From positions 1-7,955 of the forward strand of contig CAVIGM010000049.1 of NCBI GenBank assembly GCA_963642455.1: DNA of 7,955 nucleotides. The letters run 5' to 3'. The stretch comes from Crickella sp963642455. GTDB taxonomy: Bacteria > Bacillota > Clostridia > Peptostreptococcales > Anaerovoracaceae. Position numbers and translations under genes: made by a program. Below, in pieces: positions 1 through 6,326 of the stretch; positions within the stretch are counted from its first letter, which is position 1, and every line of letters begins with the position of its first letter. The notes below the pieces were generated by a model. It worked only from the letters and a program-made list of their open reading frames with translations. It was not told the origin of the DNA and did no database searches.

Positions 1-24
1 GAACTTGCTAAGCAGGGCAAATAA
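1..24 (+). CDS. 3' end of an upstream gene (partial, unidentified)
   Basis: Frame 1 reads seven sense codons (E-L-A-K-Q-G-K) followed by TAA at 22-24. A short Lys-rich C-terminus with codons like those of the downstream genes is what the end of a + strand gene would look like. Seven residues cannot identify a product. Frame 2 is also open from 2 to 133, but that runs through the hairpin and into the next gene and gives an implausible Pro/Thr/Gly-rich peptide, so I prefer frame 1. If correct, the upstream gene ends 90 bases before the first oxidoreductase gene and on the same strand, so it could belong to the same transcript. Confidence 0.4.
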   Translation, partial: ELAKQGK

Positions 25-40
25 TTCAGTCGCTTATGTC

Positions 41-84
41 GGCGGATTCGTTGTTAATCCCCCCCCTTCTACAACGGGTCCGCC
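41..84 (+). promoter_or_regulatory. Leader hairpin with C-rich loop upstream of the oxidoreductase operon
   Basis: Bases 41-54 pair with 71-84 in an uninterrupted 14-bp stem: 12 Watson-Crick pairs plus two G-U wobbles at 47/78 and 48/77. The 16-base loop (55-70) contains eight consecutive C residues at 59-66 followed by TTCT. No T-run follows the stem on either strand, so it does not look like an intrinsic terminator. The loop end CTTCT (66-70) can pair with the ribosome binding site AGGAG (103-107), using one G-U pair, which would form a pseudoknot over the start of the ferredoxin gene. The stem is clear in the sequence. A regulatory role is inference; it could instead protect or process the 3' end of the upstream message. 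Confidence 0.6.
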
Positions 85-114
85 AATCACAATTAACCCA
101 ATAGGAGTAAAGAA

Positions 115-312
115 ATGGAAAAAGTTAAACTAGATGTAGAACGCTGCAAAGGCTGCTATCTCTGCATTGCTAATTGCAAGATTGGTGCCATTTCCCTTTC
201 CGACTATACTAACGGCAAGGGCGTGGTAACAATTCAGGTTGACCAGGACAAGTGCGTACAGTGCGGAAGCTGTTACACAATGTGTCCGGACCTGGTATTC
301 GAGATACTGTAG
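115..312 (+). CDS. 2-oxoacid:ferredoxin oxidoreductase, delta (4Fe-4S ferredoxin) subunit
   Basis: This small 65-residue protein is the electron-transfer subunit of a four-subunit 2-oxoacid:ferredoxin oxidoreductase. It takes electrons from the cluster in the thiamine subunit and passes them to soluble ferredoxin in the cytoplasm. Two cluster-binding motifs are visible: C11-x2-C14-x2-C17-x3-C21 and C47-x2-C50-x2-C53-x3-C57-P, each supplying ligands for one [4Fe-4S] cluster. The first motif ends Cys-Lys instead of the usual Cys-Pro; the second keeps its proline. The length is short even for this family, leaving little beyond the dicluster fold. The ATG is preceded by AGGAG (103-107) at 7 bases. 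The stop codon overlaps the ribosome binding site of the alpha subunit gene. Delta-alpha-beta-gamma order matches bacterial vor/kor-type operons, which is the main reason for assigning it to the complex and not calling it a free ferredoxin. Confidence 0.93.
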   Translation: MEKVKLDVERCKGCYLCIANCKIGAISLSDYTNGKGVVTIQVDQDKCVQCGSCYTMCPDLVFEIL

Positions 313-325
313 GAGGTAGAGCATA

Positions 326-1408
326 ATGGCAGAAACTGTATTAATTAAAGGAAATGAGGCTCTCGCAGAGGGCGCTATTAGAGGCGGTTGCCGCTTCTAT
401 GCAGGATACCCAATCACTCCACAGAGTGAGATTCTCGAGTGGATGAGCAAAAGACAGAAAGAAGTAGGCGGAGTATTCGTACAGGGCGAGTCCGAGATTG
501 CCAGCGTAAACATGGTTTTCGCAGCAAGAGCACTCGGCGCTCGTGCAATGACATCTTCCTCCGGCCCAGGATTCTCCCTTAAGCAGGAAGGTATCGCTTA
601 CTGGGTAAGTGCTGAAATTCCAGGAGTAGTTGCTTGCGTACAGAGATACGGAATCGGCGACGGCTTCATCGGAGCAGGACAGGACAACTACTGGCAGGCA
701 GTTAAGGGCGGCGGAAATGGTGACTATCACCTGATTACACTCGCACCTAACAGCGTACAGGAGAACATGGACATGGCTTACGAATCATTCGAACTAGCCG
801 AGAAGTATCTCCACCCTGTACTGATTTTGTCAGACGCTACAATCGGACAGATGATCGAGCCTTGCGAAGTAAGAGACTACAAGGAATACGATATCGACCA
901 GTATGATTGGGCCGTTAAGGGAACACCTATCGGTGATGTACCTAACAAGGTAGTTACAGATAAGACTTACAACGAGGATATCGACGGCTGGAACGCTAAG
1001 TACCTCAAGAAGTGCCGCGACATTATCGAGAACGAGCAGCGTTGGGAGTCCATACAGGTAGAGGACGCAGAAGTAGTTCTCATCGCATACGGAATTTCTT
1101 CAAGAGTAGCTGAAGGAGCTGTAAGAGCAGCAAGAGCTAAGGGCGTTAAGCTCGGTATGATCAGACTGATCACACTGTGGCCATTCCCAAGAAAGGCTTT
1201 CGCAGAGTTGTCGAAGGACTGCAAGGCACTCGTAACTGTAGAGATGAACATGATGGGTCAGCTGCGTGAGGATGTAATGCTGTACAGCAAGTGTCAGTAT
1301 CCTGTATACGCTCTGACAACAGCTTACAAGGTACCTGGCGTTGACCAGTGTGTTGAGTTCGCTGAAGATATACTTGCCGGCAAGGTAAACGAAGAGGAGG
1401 TGTACTAA
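326..1408 (+). CDS. vorB: 2-oxoacid:ferredoxin oxidoreductase alpha subunit, VorB type
   Basis: This 360-residue protein is the alpha subunit of a VorB-like (3-methyl-2-oxobutanoate:ferredoxin) oxidoreductase. With the beta subunit it forms the thiamine diphosphate site and binds the 2-oxoacid. The N-terminal pyrimidine-binding domain (about 1-190) carries G-N-E-A at 9-12, GYPITPQSE at 27-35, an acidic pair E55/E57 and TSSSGPG at 76-82. T31 corresponds to the substrate-contacting Thr of characterised pyruvate:ferredoxin oxidoreductases, and R107 may be the substrate-carboxylate Arg. The C-terminal domain (about 245-350) shows GISSRV (256-261), LWPFP (284-288) and VEMNMMGQ (305-312). At 107-113 the sequence is RYGIGDG, where family members usually have RGGPG-like residues. 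AGGAGG (311-316) lies 9 bases before the ATG. The next gene begins one base after the stop. Branched-chain specificity is inferred from overall resemblance (for example QAVKGGGNGDYHLITLAP at 124-141); other 2-oxoacids remain possible. Confidence 0.92.
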   Translation: MAETVLIKGNEALAEGAIRGGCRFYAGYPITPQSEILEWMSKRQKEVGGVFVQGESEIASVNMVFAARALGARAMTSSSGPGFSLKQEGIAYWVSAEIPGVVACVQRYGIGDGFIGAGQDNYWQAVKGGGNGDYHLITLAPNSVQENMDMAYESFELAEKYLHPVLILSDATIGQMIEPCEVRDYKEYDIDQYDWAVKGTPIGDVPNKVVTDKTYNEDIDGWNAKYLKKCRDIIENEQRWESIQVEDAEVVLIAYGISSRVAEGAVRAARAKGVKLGMIRLITLWPFPRKAFAELSKDCKALVTVEMNMMGQLREDVMLYSKCQYPVYALTTAYKVPGVDQCVEFAEDILAGKVNEEEVY

Positions 1409-1409
1409 T

Positions 1410-2144
1410 ATGGCAAGACAGACTGCAAAAAAGGCACCTGCTATTATGAAGTGCGAGAACCCATTCTGCGCAGGATGCGGACATTCAATCTTTGACCGTA
1501 TTCTCGGAGAGGTTCTTACAGAGATGGATATTATCGGAGATTCCATTATTTGTTCAGATATCGGTTGTAACCACCAGTTCCAGTATTGCATGGCAGTAGA
1601 CGCAATCGTACCACCACATGGTAAGATGGGTGCTGCTCTCACAGCAATGAAGAGAGTAAGACCTGACAAGTACTGCATGACAATCGCAGGAGACGGCGGC
1701 GCATACGCTATCGGACTTGGTGAGACAATGTCATGTGCTACACGTAATGAGAATGTAACATTCTTCGTAATGAACAACACATGTTACGGAATGACAGGTG
1801 GACAGTTGGCTCCTACTACTCAGATGGGTCAGTGGACAGCATCTTCACCAAGGGGTCGTTCCTTCGAGGAGCACGGTCTTGACTTCGACGTTGTTAACGT
1901 AATGAGAAATCTTGACATCGCATATCTCGCAAGAACAACAATTACTAACCCTGCTGAGATCAACAAGACTAAGAAAGCTGTTCGCAAGGCTCTTGAGAAG
2001 CAGCGCGACGGCAAGGGCTTCTCGCTGATCGAAGTTCTACTTCCATGCCCAACTAACTGGGGCTACAAGCCTGCAGACGCAATGGAAAGAATTAACAAGG
2101 AACTCGTTCCTCGCTATGAGATGGGCGAATTCATCGATAAGTAA
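1410..2144 (+). CDS. 2-oxoacid:ferredoxin oxidoreductase beta (thiamine diphosphate-binding) subunit
   Basis: This 244-residue protein binds thiamine diphosphate and Mg2+ and carries the cluster nearest the active site. The cofactor motif starts at GDGGAYAIG (94-102) and ends at NNTCYGMTGGQ (122-132), the normal spacing for the family. Four cysteines lie where ligands of the [4Fe-4S] cluster are found in two-subunit relatives: C20 and C23 in FCAGCGH, C53 in SDIGC, and C213 in LLPCPTNWG near the C-terminus. All four are intact, so with the delta subunit the complex should hold three clusters. PHGKMGAAL (69-77) is the usual segment before the cofactor motif. The gene starts one base after the alpha stop with GAGGAGG (1394-1400) inside the alpha coding region, which points to translational coupling. 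Subunit naming (vorA or korB) differs between databases, so no symbol is given. Confidence 0.93.
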   Translation: MARQTAKKAPAIMKCENPFCAGCGHSIFDRILGEVLTEMDIIGDSIICSDIGCNHQFQYCMAVDAIVPPHGKMGAALTAMKRVRPDKYCMTIAGDGGAYAIGLGETMSCATRNENVTFFVMNNTCYGMTGGQLAPTTQMGQWTASSPRGRSFEEHGLDFDVVNVMRNLDIAYLARTTITNPAEINKTKKAVRKALEKQRDGKGFSLIEVLLPCPTNWGYKPADAMERINKELVPRYEMGEFIDK

Positions 2145-2158
2145 GGAGGGTTAATAAT

Positions 2159-2701
2159 ATGTTAAAAGAAATTATATGTGCCGGATTCGGTGGTCAGGGC
2201 GTTCTGACAGCCGGCAAGCTAATGCTCTACGCAGCATATAAGCAAGGCAAAAAGGTTACATGGTTTCCTTCATATGGTAGTGAGATGCGTGGGGGCTCAG
2301 CTAACTGTAATGTGATTATCTCCGACGAGAGAATAGCGAGCCCTTATGCGGACCACCCAGATATTCTGATTGCAATGAATGAGCTTTCGCTTCTGAAGTT
2401 CCAGTCAACAATGAAACCCGGAGGAACCCTATTCATAAATTCATCGCTCGTAGATGAGAAGAAGATTGACAGAACAGACATCGAGGTGTTCAAGGCACCT
2501 GTAACAGATCTGGCAATTTCTCTCAACAACGAGAAGGCAGCAAATATCTGTATGCTCGGATATTTCTGCAAGAAGACAGGTATGTTCGAAGAGAAGGAAT
2601 TCGAAGATTCAATGTGTGAGTACTTCGAGAATTCAGGCAAGGGCAAGTTCAACGCTAAGAACGTTGAGGCGTTCAGAGCCGGATTTGAAATCGAGCAATA
2701 G
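2159..2701 (+). CDS. 2-oxoacid:ferredoxin oxidoreductase gamma subunit
   Basis: This 180-residue protein is the gamma subunit (POR/KOR gamma domain), thought from related structures to bind coenzyme A and complete the reaction 2-oxoacid + CoA to acyl-CoA + CO2 + reduced ferredoxin. Family signatures visible are GFGGQGV at 9-15, WFPSYGSEMRGGSANC at 35-50, and a DILIAMN stretch at 68-74. The whole chain corresponds to the single domain, and the length is normal. AAGGAGG (2143-2149) overlaps the stop of the beta subunit and sits 9 bases before the ATG. It is the last of the four oxidoreductase genes and is followed after 20 bases by the acyl-CoA synthetase gene. All four subunits are present and unbroken, so the complex should be functional. 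Confidence 0.93.
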   Translation: MLKEIICAGFGGQGVLTAGKLMLYAAYKQGKKVTWFPSYGSEMRGGSANCNVIISDERIASPYADHPDILIAMNELSLLKFQSTMKPGGTLFINSSLVDEKKIDRTDIEVFKAPVTDLAISLNNEKAANICMLGYFCKKTGMFEEKEFEDSMCEYFENSGKGKFNAKNVEAFRAGFEIEQ

Positions 2702-2707
2702 AGCAGG

Positions 2708-2714
2708 AAAGGAG
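2708..2714 (+). promoter_or_regulatory. Ribosome binding site fixing a TTG start
   Basis: AAAGGAG ends 7 bases before TTG at 2722. The reading frame from this TTG gives MNLNKLLKPKKFAIVGAT, the expected short lead into the CoA-binding domain. The next in-frame ATG is at residue 31, inside that domain, so TTG is the start. Confidence 0.8.
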
Positions 2715-2721
2715 AACCGCT

Positions 2722-4833
2722 TTGAATCTTAACAAGTTATTAAAGCCAAAGAAATTTGCCATAGTTGGCGCAACAGAGAAAGAAACATACGGAGGTTTCG
2801 CTGTTAAGCTGATGGAGATGCATGCAGCTGACAGACTTGAGAAGGATATCTATCTCGTTAATCCTAAGAGAGACGAAGTATTCGGCCACAAATGTTATCA
2901 CAGCCTGCTCGATTTACCTGAAGATATCGACATGGTAATCGTAGCTTCTAACAAGAAGACTGTTCCTGACATTATCCGTCAGGCAGCAGAAAAGGGAGCA
3001 GGCGGTGCAGTAGTATTTGCAGCTGGCTATGGCGAGACAGGCAAGCCTGAAGATAAGCAGGCAGAGGCAGATCTTAAGGCTCTGTGCAAGGAACTGGATA
3101 TGGCTCTTATGGGACCTAACTGTGCAGGATACATCAATGTTGTAGACAGCATTCCTGCAATGGGCTTCATGACAACAGTTCCTGAGAAGGCAGGTAAGGT
3201 TGGACTCGTATCACAGAGTGGTATGATCTGCACACTCCTTCTCGACAGCGGCAAGGCTGATTTCTCATATGTAATCTCATGTGGAAACAGCAAGATCGTA
3301 GAAGTAGTAGATTACATTGACTTCCTTATCGATGATGAGGACACTAAGGTAATCGTATCCTATATCGAGGGCGTTACTAACCCTAAGAAGTTCCTCGAGA
3401 CTCTTAAGAAGGCTGCACTCAAGAAAAAGCCAGTTATTCTTCTCAAGATCGGTAGGTCCGAGAAGGGAAGCAAGGCAGCATCATCACATACAGGTTCACT
3501 GTCCGGATCAGACGCGTCATTCAATGCTATATTCGACAAGTACGGTGTAATCCGTGTTGACGACCTTGAGGATCTCGCAAGCTTAGCTAACATGATCGCT
3601 ACAATCCCTGAGCTGCCAAAGGGTGACAGAGTCGTTTCCCTTAACGGTTCCGGCGGAGAGAACGGTGTAGCTTGCGACGTTGGATCTATTTACAACATCA
3701 ATTACCCTGATTTCACAGAGAAGGGTAAGGCAGCAGTTAAGGCAGTTCTCGACGAGTTCGCTACAGTAAGCAACCCACTCGATACAACAGCAGATATCTG
3801 CTACGACACAGACGAGTTCGCTAATGCGGCAGAAGTAGTTATTAATGATGACAACTTCGACATGGCTGTAGTAGGTATAACAATCGTAACTGAACTCACA
3901 GACCTTTGCGTTAAGCACATGTCAGAGGGAATTATCAAGCTGAAAGAAGAGGGCAGAGTTACTAAGCCAATCTTCGTTGTTCCAGCTGTTGAGTCAGGAA
4001 GAATGCCGGAATACGTAGAGCCTCTTAAGGCTGCAGGTATCCCTGTAACAGCTCCTTGCTATTACGGATACAAGCACATCGCTAAGCTGGGCAAGTACGT
4101 TAATTGGCTGAACGAAACAGACGTAGAGTCACTCGAGGATGCTGTTCCTGATGCACCTCTTACAGGTGAGAAGGTAGCTCTTTCTGAGCACGCTTCTAAG
4201 GAATTGCTTAAGCAGTACGGAGTGCCTGTACCTGCAGAGTTCATCGCAACAAGCGAGGACGAAGCAGTTAAATTTGCAGATGAGATCGGATTCCCTATCG
4301 TAATGAAGGTAGAGTCCGGAGATATTCTGCATAAATCAGATGTAGGCGGAGTTAAGCTGAACATCAAGTCAAAGGAAGAAGTTCTTGCAGCATATAAGGC
4401 TATTATGGAGAGCTGCACAACTAAGTGTCCTGACGCTAAGATCAACGGAATACTTATGCAGAAGATGCTCCCTGCAGGAACTGAAGTAATTGTCGGTGTT
4501 ACTAACGACCCATCGTTCGGACCTATGGTTCTCTGTGGAATGGGCGGAGTATTCACAGAAGTATTCAAGGATGTATCTCTCTTCCCTGCACCAATTAAGA
4601 AGAGTGATGCCCTCAAGATGATTAAGTCACTTAAGGCATACAAGATGATGACCGGATACCGTGGCAACCCTAAGCTCGATGTCGAGGCACTCGCAGACCT
4701 TCTTGTAGGCGTAGGCGATTTTGCAGTAGCTCACAAGAACGATCTTGCGGAGATGGATATCAACCCAGTGTTCATATATCCTGAAGGAGAAGGCGTAGCA
4801 GCAGCAGATGCTCTTGTAATTCTTCGCAAATAA
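2722..4833 (+). CDS. ADP-forming acyl-CoA synthetase, fused alpha-beta chain
   Basis: This 703-residue cytoplasmic enzyme interconverts acyl-CoA + ADP + Pi and free acid + ATP + CoA. Domains in order: a CoA-binding Rossmann domain (about 8-135) with AIVGAT (13-18), IYLVNP (43-48) and MGPNCAGYINV (130-140); succinyl-CoA ligase-like flavodoxin domains (about 155-460) with GLVSQSG (161-167) and SSHTGSLSGSD (254-264); and an ATP-grasp part (about 485-700) with GFPIVMKV (523-530), HKSDVGGVKL (537-546), GVTNDPSFGPMVLCGMGGVFTE (592-613) and EMDINPVF (677-684). H256 matches the phosphorylated histidine of the alpha subunit (His257 in Pyrococcus furiosus ACD I). H537 matches the second, beta-subunit histidine that shuttles phosphate. 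Archaeal ACD often has separate subunits; here they are fused alpha-beta. Its position behind the oxidoreductase argues that it harvests ATP from that enzyme's acyl-CoA product. The acyl chain specificity cannot be read from sequence. Confidence 0.93.
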   Translation: MNLNKLLKPKKFAIVGATEKETYGGFAVKLMEMHAADRLEKDIYLVNPKRDEVFGHKCYHSLLDLPEDIDMVIVASNKKTVPDIIRQAAEKGAGGAVVFAAGYGETGKPEDKQAEADLKALCKELDMALMGPNCAGYINVVDSIPAMGFMTTVPEKAGKVGLVSQSGMICTLLLDSGKADFSYVISCGNSKIVEVVDYIDFLIDDEDTKVIVSYIEGVTNPKKFLETLKKAALKKKPVILLKIGRSEKGSKAASSHTGSLSGSDASFNAIFDKYGVIRVDDLEDLASLANMIATIPELPKGDRVVSLNGSGGENGVACDVGSIYNINYPDFTEKGKAAVKAVLDEFATVSNPLDTTADICYDTDEFANAAEVVINDDNFDMAVVGITIVTELTDLCVKHMSEGIIKLKEEGRVTKPIFVVPAVESGRMPEYVEPLKAAGIPVTAPCYYGYKHIAKLGKYVNWLNETDVESLEDAVPDAPLTGEKVALSEHASKELLKQYGVPVPAEFIATSEDEAVKFADEIGFPIVMKVESGDILHKSDVGGVKLNIKSKEEVLAAYKAIMESCTTKCPDAKINGILMQKMLPAGTEVIVGVTNDPSFGPMVLCGMGGVFTEVFKDVSLFPAPIKKSDALKMIKSLKAYKMMTGYRGNPKLDVEALADLLVGVGDFAVAHKNDLAEMDINPVFIYPEGEGVAAADALVILRK

Positions 4834-4858
4834 CTCCATAACAGACGGAGGTGTATGA

Positions 4859-6286
4859 ATGGAAACTGTAACAAAACAAAATAAAGAAAAGAGGATGCCG
4901 TCAGCCATAGAGGCGCTGCTGTTGGTAGTTTTCTCGCTGGCGCTCCTCATGTACAATGTAATCTTCCTTAAAGGAGATGCGCATGTACCGCTGATTATCT
5001 CAACAACGGTTATTTCCGCGTATGCAATATACAGGCTCGGTTTCAAATGGGATGAGCTAATGGGAGCAATCGGTAACGGAATCAAGGAGATTGCAGTAAC
5101 ACTGCTCATATTCGGAATTATCGGTATGATGATTGCCTGTTGGATTCAGGGAGGCATTGTACCAACACTGATTTGCTACGGACTCAAGATACTCAACCCT
5201 AAGTTTTTCTTGTTCCTGGCAATGATTATATGTGCTATCGTGTCTACCGCAACAGGATCAAGCTGGACAACAGTTGGAACAATGGGTGTAGTATTCCTGG
5301 GAATCGGTGCAGGCTTCGGAATCCCAATGCCTGTAACAGCAGGAGCTGCAATATCCGGTGCATACTTCGGTGATAAGATTTCACCATTGTCTGACACGAC
5401 CAACCTGGCGCCTGCTGTAGCCGGAGCTACATTGTTTGATCATATCAGACACATGCTTGTAAGTAGCGGAATTTCACTTGGAATCGCAGGAATAATATTT
5501 TTATTCATGGGATTCAAGTACAGTGGTTCAGGTTCATCAATTGCAGCAATTGCTGAAATTGAGAAAGGAATAACTACAGGATTTACTATTAGTCCTCTGC
5601 TGCTCCTTGTACCATGCGTAGTTATCTTAATGGGAATATTAAAGAAACCGGCTGTGCCTAGCCTATTCCTCGGAGTAATTCTCGGCTGCCTCTGTGCAAT
5701 GCTGTTCCAGGGTGAATCGCTTAGCTCGGTTGGTACAGCTCTCCAGTACGGATTCGAATTCGAGAGCGATTCTGAAATGCTCGCAACACTCCTTTCGGGC
5801 GGCGGCATTCAGAACATGATGTGGTCAATGTCATTGACTCTATGTGCTATATGCTTCGGTTCTGTACTTGACGCAACTAATTGTCTGCATATTCTTGCAG
5901 CTAAGTTGCTCACAGTTGCGAAGTCAACAGGCGGTCTTATCACTTGCGTAGTTCTAACATGTCTCGGAACTAACATTGTAACAGGTGACCAGTATCTCGG
6001 AATTATCCTTCCGGGCAAGATGTACAGGAAGGAATTCGAGGATAGAGGACTCGCTCCACAGAACTTGTCAAGAGCACTGGAGGATGCGGCAACGGTTACA
6101 TCACCAATTGTGCCTTGGAGTTCCTGCGCAGCTGTAATGGTAGCGGCGCTGGGAATACCAACAATAGAATATTTACCTTATTGCTTCTTTAGTATGGTAT
6201 CACCACTAGTATCAATATTCCTTGGTATAACGGGAATAACAATCCTCAAAACTTCGGATATTAAGAAGTCCGAGAAAGCTGAATAA
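4859..6286 (+). CDS. nhaC: NhaC-family Na+/H+ (or organic acid) antiporter
   Basis: This 475-residue integral membrane protein belongs to the NhaC family. About 11-12 hydrophobic segments are visible, at roughly 17-37, 43-61, 77-97, 114-130, 138-158, 197-218, 243-262, 265-284, 324-338, 355-375, 420-435 and 440-463. The family hallmark GDKISPLSDTTNLAPA is at 171-186. Also seen are TGSSWTT (132-138), TGDQYLGIILPGKMY (375-389) and VPWSSC (418-423). Family members exchange Na+ for H+, and some (MleN of Bacillus) couple this to malate/lactate exchange. Which applies here cannot be read from sequence. Being co-transcribed with an acid-producing pathway suggests acid-anion exchange or pH/Na+ homeostasis. 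GGAGG (4847-4851) lies 7 bases before the ATG. An earlier ATG at 4855 is in another frame and stops within ten codons. The N-terminus has no cleavable signal. Confidence 0.88.
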   Translation: METVTKQNKEKRMPSAIEALLLVVFSLALLMYNVIFLKGDAHVPLIISTTVISAYAIYRLGFKWDELMGAIGNGIKEIAVTLLIFGIIGMMIACWIQGGIVPTLICYGLKILNPKFFLFLAMIICAIVSTATGSSWTTVGTMGVVFLGIGAGFGIPMPVTAGAAISGAYFGDKISPLSDTTNLAPAVAGATLFDHIRHMLVSSGISLGIAGIIFLFMGFKYSGSGSSIAAIAEIEKGITTGFTISPLLLLVPCVVILMGILKKPAVPSLFLGVILGCLCAMLFQGESLSSVGTALQYGFEFESDSEMLATLLSGGGIQNMMWSMSLTLCAICFGSVLDATNCLHILAAKLLTVAKSTGGLITCVVLTCLGTNIVTGDQYLGIILPGKMYRKEFEDRGLAPQNLSRALEDAATVTSPIVPWSSCAAVMVAALGIPTIEYLPYCFFSMVSPLVSIFLGITGITILKTSDIKKSEKAE

Positions 6287-6326
6287 GCACAAGATTTAAC
6301 AAACATAAAGGAAAAGGAGAAAAGAA

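Noticed and set aside
41..84. The leader hairpin as an intrinsic terminator
   Set aside because: The stem is strong, but no T-run follows on either strand, so it does not fit the intrinsic terminator pattern.
2..133. Open frame 2 running through the leader and into the ferredoxin gene
   Set aside because: It yields a Pro/Thr/Gly-rich stretch produced by the hairpin and C-run and ends just inside the ferredoxin gene in another frame. It has no start or ribosome binding site in view, and frame 1 gives a more natural gene end at base 24.
1100..1780. Long reverse-strand open frame of 226 codons across the alpha and beta subunit genes
   Set aside because: It lies entirely opposite two well-supported enzyme genes. 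Its composition is the Ser/Leu/Cys-rich type expected from the complement of their codons, and no motif is visible.
4062..4667. Reverse-strand open frame of 201 codons inside the acyl-CoA synthetase gene
   Set aside because: It is a shadow of the ATP-grasp coding region and shows no recognisable domain of its own.
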